Part shown: piece after piece, positions 1 through 4,519 of the stretch
Position numbering within the stretch: the first letter of the stretch is position 1
Layout: each line of letters opens with the position of its first letter
Source: JANYLN01 sp041687575
Lineage (GTDB): Bacteria > Planctomycetota > Phycisphaerae > UBA1845 > JANYLN01
Assembly: GCA_041687575.1 (NCBI GenBank)
Contig: JAWLBS010000326.1
Coordinates: 1 to 5,628, forward strand
Length of the DNA stretch: 5,628 bases
Direction of reading: 5' to 3'
Position numbers and translations under genes: made by a program
The notes under the pieces: generated by a model
Database searches by the model: none
Told to the model about the DNA's origin: nothing
The model's input: only the letters and a program-made list of their open reading frames with translations

Positions 1-614
1 CCGTCGAACACCACGCAGGGGTTTTCCACAGTCGAGTCGTCGGGGGTGTCGTCACGGGAAAGCACGGGCCGGTCCGGGCTCGCCTCCTGCCAGTCCGCCA
101 GGTCCGGCGAAACCAGCGCCCCCAGGCAGCCGTCCGCCTTGTAGAAGCACCAGTACCGGCCGTCGTGGTGCACGATGTACGGGTCGATCTGCCGGCGGGA
201 CCGGCTCCAGTGCGCCCGGCAGCCCTGCGGGGCGAGCGGCTGCGGGTCGCTCCAGGCCGCAAGGTCGTCGCTGCTCATCAGCCACAGCCGCGAGTCGTCG
301 CTGCCGTACACCTCGCCCGGCGGCACCGGGTAACTCTGCACGCACAGCAGCCACCGGTCGCCGACGCGAAAGACGTTGCCGGGGCTGGAGAAGTTCAGGT
401 CCGACTGCGTCAGCCGGCGAAGATTGCCCCAGTGGGCCAGGTCGCTGCTCTCGGCCACGTCCACGAACAGGCGATACGTCCCCTGCCCGTGCTCGACAGC
501 CGTGTGGAAGCACTGAACGACGCCGCCCTCGAGGACCAGCGCCGGGTCCCGGACCGAGACAGCCGGCTCCCGGTCGAGCACGGGGTTGCGGATCTGCGAG
601 AAGTCTGCGTTCAT
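1..614 (-). CDS. Glycosidase-like five-bladed beta-propeller protein (GH43/GH32 type), N-terminal part
   Basis: This gene encodes the first 204 residues of a protein that continues past the left edge, so its C-terminus is missing. Three acidic motifs occur in the order and context typical of the GH43/GH32/GH62/GH68 propeller superfamily: VRDPAL (Asp23, candidate general base), RQIDPYIVHHDGRYWCFYK (Asp144, candidate pKa-modulating Asp) and STVENPCVV (Glu197, candidate general acid). Blade-type repeats S-x-D-L-x-x-W occur at about residues 57-62, 116-121 and 169-175. The family hydrolyses glycosidic bonds of arabinans, xylans, fructans and similar glycans; the substrate cannot be read here. The ATG at 612-614 is preceded by AGGAG (620-624 read on the minus strand) at 5 nt spacing. 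No signal peptide is seen at this start, so a cytoplasmic enzyme acting on imported sugars is likely. It is divergent from the creatininase gene. Some family members are non-catalytic or phosphorylases, so exact activity is uncertain. Confidence 0.8.
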   Translation of the reverse strand, partial: MNADFSQIRNPVLDREPAVSVRDPALVLEGGVVQCFHTAVEHGQGTYRLFVDVAESSDLAHWGNLRRLTQSDLNFSSPGNVFRVGDRWLLCVQSYPVPPGEVYGSDDSRLWLMSSDDLAAWSDPQPLAPQGCRAHWSRSRRQIDPYIVHHDGRYWCFYKADGCLGALVSPDLADWQEASPDRPVLSRDDTPDDSTVENPCVVFD

Positions 615-640
615 AAGATCTCCTGACGGTCGTGTCGGCC

Positions 641-663
641 TTGCGTTCCGCATATCGACGCAA
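641..663. promoter_or_regulatory. Inverted repeat in the divergent intergenic region, possible operator
   Basis: TTGCGT (641-646) and ACGCAA (658-663) are perfect inverted arms separated by 11 nt, in the middle of the 100-bp space between the divergent glycosidase-like and creatininase-like genes. A spaced dyad in this position could be the site of a dimeric regulator controlling both directions. The left arm also sits where a weak plus-strand -35 could be, with TAGCGT (664-669) 17 nt downstream, but neither hexamer is a good sigma-70 match. Six-base arms can occur by chance, so this is a suggestion only. Confidence 0.3.
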
Positions 664-714
664 TAGCGTGTACATGTCGCACGATACCCCGACCCGACCC
701 GAGGAGCCAGTCAC

Positions 715-1428
715 ATGAGCGAACGACGGATGGAGTACCTGAAGCCGGACGAGTACCAGGACCTTCGCCGCGCCGCGCCGATCGCCTACCTGCCGTGGGG
801 GGCGCACGAGTGGCACGGCCCGCACAACCCCCTGGGCGTCGATTCGATCAAGGCCCACCGGCTGTGCATGGAACTGGCCGACCGGACGGGCGGGATCGTC
901 CTGCCCCCCGTCTACTGCGGCTACGGCACGATGCAGCGACACGCCCAGACATGCACCCTCGAGTTCCCGATCGAACTGGTCGAGCAGATGGCGCGGCAGT
1001 ACTTCCTGCAACTGGCGATGGAGGGCTGGCACGTGATGGTCGTGATGATGGGCCACTATGGGCACGACCATCGATGCGCAATCCAGCGACAGGCGCGGAT
1101 GTTCCAGGAGGACAACGCCCGCAAAATCCGCGTCATCGCCGAGCCGGACTACACCTGGACCAGCCCCGAGCTGCCCGGCGACCACGCCGCCGCCAACGAG
1201 ACCAGCTACATGATGCACTACTTCCCCGAGACGGTCGACATGACGCGGCTGCCGACGACGGCCGAGGTGCCCGACCTGCGGCTGCGCGTCGAGGGCGTCG
1301 GCGGAATCGACCCGCGGAAAGAGGCCTCGGCCGAGCGCGGCCGGCAACAGGTGGACCTGCTGCTGTCGCGGGCGGTGCCGCAGATCCGCGCGGCGCTGGC
1401 CGAGGTGTGGACGCCGCCACAGGCGTGA
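715..1428 (+). CDS. Creatininase-family metallohydrolase
   Basis: This 237-residue protein has the usual length and hallmarks of the creatininase (creatinine amidohydrolase) family, di-metal enzymes that hydrolyse cyclic or linear C-N bonds; relatives include creatininase, FAPy deformylase and the mycofactocin peptidase MftE. The N-terminal signature PWGAHEWHGPHNPLGVDSIKA (residues 27-47) supplies candidate ligands Glu32, His34 and Asp43. A second motif GHYGHD (113-118) gives His114, and DHAAANETS (156-164) matches the family's HAGxxETS block with Glu162. The middle motif is unusual: creatininase itself has NGHYEN and many relatives NGHGGN, whereas here both Asn positions are replaced (Met112 and His117) and Gly116 occupies the creatininase Glu position. 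Bona fide creatininase activity is therefore doubtful and the substrate is unknown. The ATG at 715 follows GAGGAG (701-706) by 8 nt. It is probably co-transcribed with the URO-D-like gene 72 nt downstream. Cytoplasmic; no signal peptide. Confidence 0.88.
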   Translation: MSERRMEYLKPDEYQDLRRAAPIAYLPWGAHEWHGPHNPLGVDSIKAHRLCMELADRTGGIVLPPVYCGYGTMQRHAQTCTLEFPIELVEQMARQYFLQLAMEGWHVMVVMMGHYGHDHRCAIQRQARMFQEDNARKIRVIAEPDYTWTSPELPGDHAAANETSYMMHYFPETVDMTRLPTTAEVPDLRLRVEGVGGIDPRKEASAERGRQQVDLLLSRAVPQIRAALAEVWTPPQA

Positions 1429-1434
1429 GAAGAT

Positions 1435-1456
1435 TCCACCTGTTCGACGAGGTGGA
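1435..1456 (+). other. Intercistronic hairpin between creatininase-like and URO-D-like genes
   Basis: TCCACCT (1435-1441) pairs perfectly with AGGTGGA (1450-1456) around an 8-nt loop. It begins 7 nt after the creatininase-like stop codon in the 72-nt gap before the next gene. There is no U-tract after it, so it is not a normal intrinsic terminator. It could act as a 3'-end stabiliser or processing site that lets the two cistrons accumulate differently. The stem is visible in the sequence; the role is inferred. Confidence 0.4.
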
Positions 1457-1489
1457 CGCGACTTCATGCGGGCCACTGCCGGGCGAGGC

Positions 1490-1494
1490 GGAGG
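1490..1494 (+). promoter_or_regulatory. Ribosome binding site that sets the URO-D-like start
   Basis: GGAGG at 1490-1494 directly abuts the ATG at 1495 but lies 6 nt before the in-frame ATG at 1501. Normal Shine-Dalgarno spacing therefore favours 1501 as the start, removing two residues (Met-His) from the longer reading. Confidence 0.65.
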
Positions 1495-1500
1495 ATGCAC

Positions 1501-2670
1501 ATGTCGGGCTATCAGCAGTTCGACGGGCGATGGGGCGAGCGGGCGCAGCTGGCGTGGGATACGTTGGCGATGAAATCCACCCGCGGGATTCCCGCGTGGA
1601 TGTCGCACGTGATGGACGTCGCCTTTCAGGAGCACTACGTCGGTCGCGCCCCCGGCGACTTCGCCCGCGACCCCGAGGGCGTCTACCTCGCGTTTCAGCA
1701 GGCTGCCGGAACGTGCTTCGTCGACCAGTGGATCCCCCGCAACCCGCTGACGATGGGGCAGCACGGCTACGAGGCGAGCGTGCAGCGCACCGCCACCACC
1801 GGCGCCCAGCGGATCGTCCGCGACGAGATCGAGATCGACTCGCCCGAAGCCGTCGTCGAGCACCTCGAGCGGTTCGCCTGGCCCGGGATCCGCCGCCAGA
1901 TCGATACGTTCGACGAGCAGCGACCGACGCTGCGCCAGCGGCTGATGGCGCAGGAAACGCAGGTCCAGGAATTCCTTGGCCCGAACCTGCTGAAGGGACC
2001 CTACGCCGACGGCTTCCAGAGTTTCCCGCGGTTGCGCTATGGGCAGTACGGCTATATGAACTACTTCATGGCGTACGCCCTGTACCCCGAGGTCATCGAG
2101 CGCGATTTTGCCCTGCAGGCCGACCTGGCGACGCTGGCCAATGCCGTGGCGGCCGAGGCGATCCTCGCCGGCGGCCTGCCGAAACTGATCCGCCTGGACC
2201 ATGACATGGCCGACTCGCGCGGCACGCTGGTCGACGTCCGCTCGCTCGACCGCATCTGGCTGCCGCACTTCGCCCGCTGCATCCGGCCTCTTCTGGAGGC
2301 GAACGTGCGGCTGATCTGGCACTGCGACGGCAACCTGATGCAGATGGTGCCGCGCCTGATCGAGTGCGGCCTGGGCGGCTTCCAGGGCTTCCAGTACGAG
2401 GACGGGATGGACTACGAGCGGATCTGCCGCATGACCGATCGAAACGGCGGACCGCTGCTGATCATCGGCGGCGTGTCGGTCACGCGGACGATGCCCTTCG
2501 GCTCGCCAGCCACCGTTCGCAAGGAAATGGAGTGGCTCGTCGAGGCCGGCCCGCGGCTCGGCCTTTTCCTGGGCCTGTCGAGCAGCCTCGCCCCCGGCGC
2601 CCCGCACGAGAACGTCCGCGCGTACATCGAAGGCCTCGCCCACTACCGCCAGCACGGGCGGCGCCCGTAG
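1501..2670 (+). CDS. Uroporphyrinogen decarboxylase (URO-D) superfamily protein, possible corrinoid-linked methyltransferase
   Basis: This 389-residue protein has the URO-D-superfamily TIM-barrel pattern: an N-terminal R-x-x-L-A-W-D-T-L region leading to GIPAW (residues 29-33), a central LDHDMADSRG (232-241) followed by a conserved LPHFARCIRPLL stretch, IWHCDGN (272-278), and a C-terminal GLSSSLAPGAPHENVRAYIE (358-377), which is the usual gly/pro-rich end with PxEN. The superfamily contains heme-pathway HemE and the methylcobamide:thiol methyltransferases MtaA/MtbA/CmuA, which bind zinc with His-x-Cys plus a distal Cys. Here the His is present (His274) but the following residues are Cys275-Asp276, so the canonical Cys position looks occupied by Asp, and there is no clear distal Cys. 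It is not convincing as HemE. It is the second gene of a plus-strand pair with the creatininase-like gene, and converges on another URO-D gene. Substrate unknown; a role in demethylation or methyl transfer is inference. Confidence 0.85.
   Translation: MSGYQQFDGRWGERAQLAWDTLAMKSTRGIPAWMSHVMDVAFQEHYVGRAPGDFARDPEGVYLAFQQAAGTCFVDQWIPRNPLTMGQHGYEASVQRTATTGAQRIVRDEIEIDSPEAVVEHLERFAWPGIRRQIDTFDEQRPTLRQRLMAQETQVQEFLGPNLLKGPYADGFQSFPRLRYGQYGYMNYFMAYALYPEVIERDFALQADLATLANAVAAEAILAGGLPKLIRLDHDMADSRGTLVDVRSLDRIWLPHFARCIRPLLEANVRLIWHCDGNLMQMVPRLIECGLGGFQGFQYEDGMDYERICRMTDRNGGPLLIIGGVSVTRTMPFGSPATVRKEMEWLVEAGPRLGLFLGLSSSLAPGAPHENVRAYIEGLAHYRQHGRRP
2654..2668 (+). other. Hairpin overlapping the end of the plus-strand URO-D-like gene
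   Basis: ACGGGC (2654-2659) and GCCCGT (2663-2668) form a 6-bp GC-rich stem with a GGC loop, ending on the first base of the TAG stop codon. No U-tract follows, so intrinsic termination is not supported. It may protect the 3' end or aid factor-dependent termination between the convergent genes. Confidence 0.35.
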
Positions 2671-2676
2671 GCGTCA

Positions 2677-2767
2677 CCGGCGGAAACCGGGTGCCAGTCC
2701 TGCGCAGCAGGGCTGTGCTTTCGGGGACGCGCAGGACTTCCGCACCCCGCGGGAAGGAGCCGCGACC
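2677..2767 (+). promoter_or_regulatory. Structured RNA candidate with cobalamin-riboswitch-like boxes
   Basis: Most of the 120-bp convergent intergenic region reads, on the plus strand, like a compact cobalamin riboswitch (RF00174 type). In order: GGAAACC then GGGTGCCAGTCC (2682-2700), close to the core GGGAA-n-GGTGxxAxTCC; GGCTGTG (2711-2717), similar to the ACTGT box; GCACCCCGCGGGAAGG (2742-2757), similar to the CACTG...GGGAAGG arm; and GAGCCGCGACC (2757-2767), similar to GAGCCAGGAGACC. Against this, the element is about 90 nt, much shorter than usual. The 5' GGTGCC-type P1 strand is not evident, and the P5 stem is only about 2 bp. A perfect 9-bp stem, GTCCTGCGC (2697-2705) with GCGCAGGAC (2729-2737), extended by GGGTGC/GCACCC, competes with the canonical fold. 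CGCGG/CCGCG (2748-2764) closes a loop holding GAAGGAG. No sense-strand gene follows, so it would drive RNA antisense to the next gene. It could instead be a degenerate relic or an unrelated structured 3' region. Confidence 0.4.
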
Positions 2768-2795
2768 GTGAGGGAGCGCCCCCGCCCCCCTCACG
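2767..2795 (-). other. Hairpin at the 3' end of the minus-strand URO-D-like gene
   Basis: CGTGAGGG and CCCTCACG form a perfect 8-bp stem (2767-2774 with 2788-2795) around a 13-nt C-rich loop (plus-strand reading). On the minus strand the stem includes the TGA stop at 2791-2793. There is no following T-run, so it is at best a non-canonical terminator or an RNA-stabilising stem. Its left arm adjoins the end of the riboswitch-like element read on the other strand, so it could also fold in that transcript. Confidence 0.35.
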
Positions 2796-3975
2796 CCCTG
2801 CCATACTTCAGCCCCGCCTCGATATACCGCCGCGCGTTGGCGAGCAGCTTCGGCGTGTGGCGCTCGTGCGGCGTCGCCGTCGGGCACAGGATCAGCCGCC
2901 GCGGCCCGGCTGACTCGATCGCGCAGCGGACCTTCTCCTCGATCGCACCGGCCTCCAGGAACTCCAGGTCCGCGAACTGGAAATTCCCGAACAGAACCAT
3001 GCGGTCGCCGACGATCCGCCGCGCCGCGCCGAATTCGATGTCCCCTTGCGGCGGCGGCTCGACCGGATCGGTCGAATCGACCCCCATCGCCATGAACGAC
3101 TCCAGCAGCGTGCCGACCTTGCCGTGGCAGTGGACGTGGATGATCGCCTCGGGGTCGCGGGCCTTGATCCGCCGCATGATCTCGCCGTCGTAGCCGACCA
3201 CCCACTGGTCCCACTGCTTCGGACTCATCATCGGCGGACACGCCCGTTCCACCCCGTTGAAATGCCAGAACGGGCCGACGCCCTGGTCGAGCAGGTAATC
3301 GACGATCCGGCCCGTCCGCTCCAGCCACGTATCGGCCAGCGACTGGATCGCCGCCGGCTCGGTCAGCAGCCACTCGAGCATCAGCTCGTAATCCATCACC
3401 CCGCACAACATCGCGACCATGCTGTTGACGTGGCCGCCGCCCAGCGCCAGGTCGCCCGCCTCGCGGCGGTACCGGCGGCGCGGCTCGAACGCCTCGGCCG
3501 GCGGCGGGTCGAACCGCCACGGCACGCTCAGCATCTTCTCGACGTCGTCGAGCGACTGGATCGGCTTGATCATATCCCACTTCGTCTCGATGCCGTCGTC
3601 CTCGTCGTAGGCCCACGTCAGGTCGCCCTTGGGCGTGTGCAGCACGTGGGTGACGCGGGTCCGCGTCGGGCTGATCCGCTCGGGGGGCAGCTTCTCGATG
3701 TACTCGTCGGATGCCTCGAGGAACCGCTGGTAGCTGTACGGCGCAAAGACCCGCGGCGCGGCCACGCCGCCGATCGTGGGGTGCGGGTCGCAATGCTCCT
3801 GCACCAGCCGGGCGACCTCGATGAAGTCCGGATCGGCCCGCCAGCCGCCGGGTTTCTCCTGGTCGATATCCCGCATCGGGCTCCAGCTGATCGGCGAGCA
3901 CATCGGGATCCGGTCCGCGATCTCACCTCGATAGCACGCCCGAAGTCGCCGGCTGGAGGCCTGAAAGTCACCCAT
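2791..3975 (-). CDS. Uroporphyrinogen decarboxylase (URO-D) superfamily protein, second and divergent type
   Basis: This 394-residue protein shows the URO-D N-terminal signature SSRRLRACYRGEIADRIP (residues 7-24; family form R...a..G...DRiP), a HVHCHGKVGTLLE block (280-292), DPVEPPPQGD (303-312), a pattern widespread in this superfamily, and a C-terminal LILCPTATPHERHTP (361-375). Methylcobamide methyltransferases of the superfamily hold zinc with His-x-Cys and a distal Cys. Here His282, Cys283 and His284 plus distal Cys364 could form a variant metal site, with His at the usual Cys position. It is not expected to be the heme enzyme HemE. It is quite unlike the convergent URO-D gene, so this is not a recent tandem duplication. 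The start at 3973-3975 is chosen over an upstream ATG (4012-4014) because AGGAG lies 6 nt before it and the family signature begins just after it. The gene appears monocistronic, with a short leader. Reaction and substrate unknown. Confidence 0.86.
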   Translation of the reverse strand: MGDFQASSRRLRACYRGEIADRIPMCSPISWSPMRDIDQEKPGGWRADPDFIEVARLVQEHCDPHPTIGGVAAPRVFAPYSYQRFLEASDEYIEKLPPERISPTRTRVTHVLHTPKGDLTWAYDEDDGIETKWDMIKPIQSLDDVEKMLSVPWRFDPPPAEAFEPRRRYRREAGDLALGGGHVNSMVAMLCGVMDYELMLEWLLTEPAAIQSLADTWLERTGRIVDYLLDQGVGPFWHFNGVERACPPMMSPKQWDQWVVGYDGEIMRRIKARDPEAIIHVHCHGKVGTLLESFMAMGVDSTDPVEPPPQGDIEFGAARRIVGDRMVLFGNFQFADLEFLEAGAIEEKVRCAIESAGPRRLILCPTATPHERHTPKLLANARRYIEAGLKYGRA

Positions 3976-3981
3976 GATCCA

Positions 3982-3986
3982 CTCCT
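3982..3986 (-). promoter_or_regulatory. Ribosome binding site that sets the minus-strand URO-D-like start
   Basis: Read on the minus strand, AAAAGGAG followed by 6 nt precedes the ATG at 3973-3975. The alternative upstream ATG at 4012-4014 would add 13 residues and put this strong site inside the coding region, so the shorter form is preferred. Confidence 0.7.
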
Positions 3987-4004
3987 TTTCCGCGCCCACA
4001 CGAC

Positions 4005-4033
4005 AGATTACCATCCGAAGGCCCCGATGTTAC
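4005..4033 (-). promoter_or_regulatory. Candidate promoter for the minus-strand URO-D-like gene
   Basis: On the minus strand, GTAACA (4028-4033, four of six to the sigma-70 -35 consensus) is separated by 17 nt from TAATCT (4005-4010, three of six), preceded by TGG as in an extended -10. Transcription would begin near 3998 and leave a leader of about 23 nt that just fits the ribosome binding site. The hexamers are weak, so this is tentative. Confidence 0.25.
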
Positions 4034-4097
4034 CATGCAGCAGACCAAGGTTCGAGCCCGGCCCCGGCCCCGGAACGTCGCCAGGCCCCCTCATGTA

Positions 4098-4129
4098 GGC
4101 GGGCCGCCCGAGCGAGCGAAGCAATGCGA
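4098..4129 (+). repeat. Direct repeat copy A flanking the hairpin array
   Basis: This 32-bp stretch begins with GGCGG-G-CCGCC, continues with GAGCGAGCGAAGC and ends in ATGCGA. It recurs at 4201-4232 with two mismatches visible. Together the two copies bracket three hairpin units. Intergenic repeats of this GAGCGAGCGAAGC kind resemble REP-like elements of high-GC genomes. Confidence 0.75.
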
Positions 4130-4135
4130 ACGTTA

Positions 4136-4208
4136 GGAGTACCGGCTTCAGCCGGCGCTAGGAGTACCGGCTTTAGCCGGCGTTCGGAGTCCCGCCTTCA
4201 GGCGGTCC
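4136..4208 (+). repeat. REP-like array of three hairpin units with a 25-bp period
   Basis: Three units begin with GGAGT at exactly 4136, 4161 and 4186. Each holds a short hairpin: CCGGCTTCAGCCGG (4142-4155), CCGGCTTTAGCCGG (4167-4180) and CCGCCTTCAGGCGG (4192-4205). In the third unit both arms have changed together (CCGGC/GCCGG to CCGCC/GGCGG), so pairing is kept. The array lies in the 544-bp gene-free stretch between the minus-strand URO-D-like gene and the protease gene. It looks like an extragenic palindromic (REP-like) element. Such elements are often mobilised by RAYT/TnpA-REP transposases, but none is encoded here. Confidence 0.8.
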
Positions 4209-4232
4209 GCCCGAGCGAGCGAAGCGATGCGA
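4201..4232 (+). repeat. Direct repeat copy B flanking the hairpin array
   Basis: This is the second copy of the 32-bp repeat, reading GGCGG-T-CCGCC then GAGCGAGCGAAGC and ATGCGA, 103 bp after copy A. Its first five bases are also the right arm of the third hairpin, so repeat and array are interlocked rather than merely adjacent. A degraded relative (CCCGAAGCGAGCAAGCG) may follow at about 4261-4277. Confidence 0.75.
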
Positions 4233-4306
4233 GTGGCCGAGCTTCAGGGTCGATAACGCACCCGAAGCGAGCAAGCGCGGCAATGGGGTCGTTCGGCGCC
4301 CCGGCA

Positions 4307-4330
4307 CCTCCGGAGTCTGCCCCCATGGCA
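4307..4330 (+). repeat. 24-bp dispersed repeat, copy 1
   Basis: CCTCCGGAGTCTG followed by CCCCCATGGCA matches the copy at 4390-4413 at 22 of 24 positions. In this copy the inner palindrome is imperfect (GGAGTC with GCCCCC). It lies in the gene-free region upstream of the protease gene. Confidence 0.65.
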
Positions 4331-4389
4331 GCATGCCTGCGCTTGAGCCCGCGATTCAATTCCCTTGGCCGCATCAGTCCCTGGAAGAT

Positions 4390-4413
4390 CCTCCGGGGTC
4401 TGACCCCATGGCA
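4390..4413 (+). repeat. 24-bp dispersed repeat, copy 2, with perfect GGGGTC/GACCCC palindrome
   Basis: This copy contains GGGGTC-T-GACCCC (4395-4407), a perfect 6+6 palindrome with a one-base centre, flanked by CCTCC and CATGGCA shared with copy 1 at 4307-4330. GGGGTCAGACCCC-type palindromes are recurrent intergenic repeats in several bacterial genomes; that comparison is from memory. The sequence between the two copies (4331-4389) shows nothing recognisable. Confidence 0.65.
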
Positions 4414-4470
4414 AGAACACCCAGGCACCCGTCGGCCACCCCCGCGCGAACCGCTCCCGCCTGCCGGGGG

Positions 4471-4476
4471 TATAAT
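4471..4476 (+). promoter_or_regulatory. Candidate -10 box of the HtrA-type protease gene
   Basis: TATAAT at 4471-4476 is an exact sigma-70 -10 hexamer in very GC-rich surroundings, about 44 nt before the start codon. No good -35 is seen at 16-18 nt upstream. Transcription would start near 4483, leaving a leader of about 37 nt with GGAG at 4507-4510, 9 nt before the ATG. Confidence 0.5.
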
Positions 4477-4519
4477 CGGTTGCGACGCTTAACCTCATGT
4501 GTATACGGAGATAGGTGCA

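Noticed and set aside
795..2204. Plus-strand 469-codon frame overlapping creatininase-like and URO-D-like genes
   Set aside because: It is Arg/Pro/Ala-rich, has no domain motifs, and overlaps two genes with clear family signatures in another frame.
52..2655. Very long minus-strand open frame (867 codons) across three genes
   Set aside because: It is antisense to the creatininase-like and URO-D-like genes and in the wrong frame for the glycosidase-like gene. Its composition is low-complexity Arg/Ala/Val/His, with no recognisable motif. Long antisense frames are expected at this GC content.
2768..3193. Plus-strand GTG-start frame with GGAAGGAG 8 nt upstream, just after the riboswitch-like element
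   Set aside because: The start context looks good and it would be the natural riboswitch target. However, the 141-residue product has no recognisable motif, is Ser/Arg-rich and lies wholly antisense to a clear URO-D-like gene. Treated as a shadow frame, although the antisense RNA itself remains possible.
2480..3901. Minus-strand 473-codon frame over the minus-strand URO-D-like gene
   Set aside because: It is a shifted-frame reading of the real gene. The URO-D signatures lie only in the 2791-3975 frame.
4048..4066. AGGTTCGAGCCCGGCC resembling a tRNA T-arm
   Set aside because: The flanking T-stem bases do not pair and no acceptor, D-arm or anticodon arm can be drawn around it. Not a tRNA, and no evidence that it is an attachment site.
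3046..4098. Plus-strand 350-codon frame antisense to the minus-strand URO-D-like gene
   Set aside because: Arg/His/Asp-rich composition typical of antisense frames; no domain and no ribosome binding site noted.
4136..4208. Three regularly spaced units as a CRISPR array
   Set aside because: The period is only 25 bp with no unique spacers, each unit is a short palindrome, and no cas gene is nearby.
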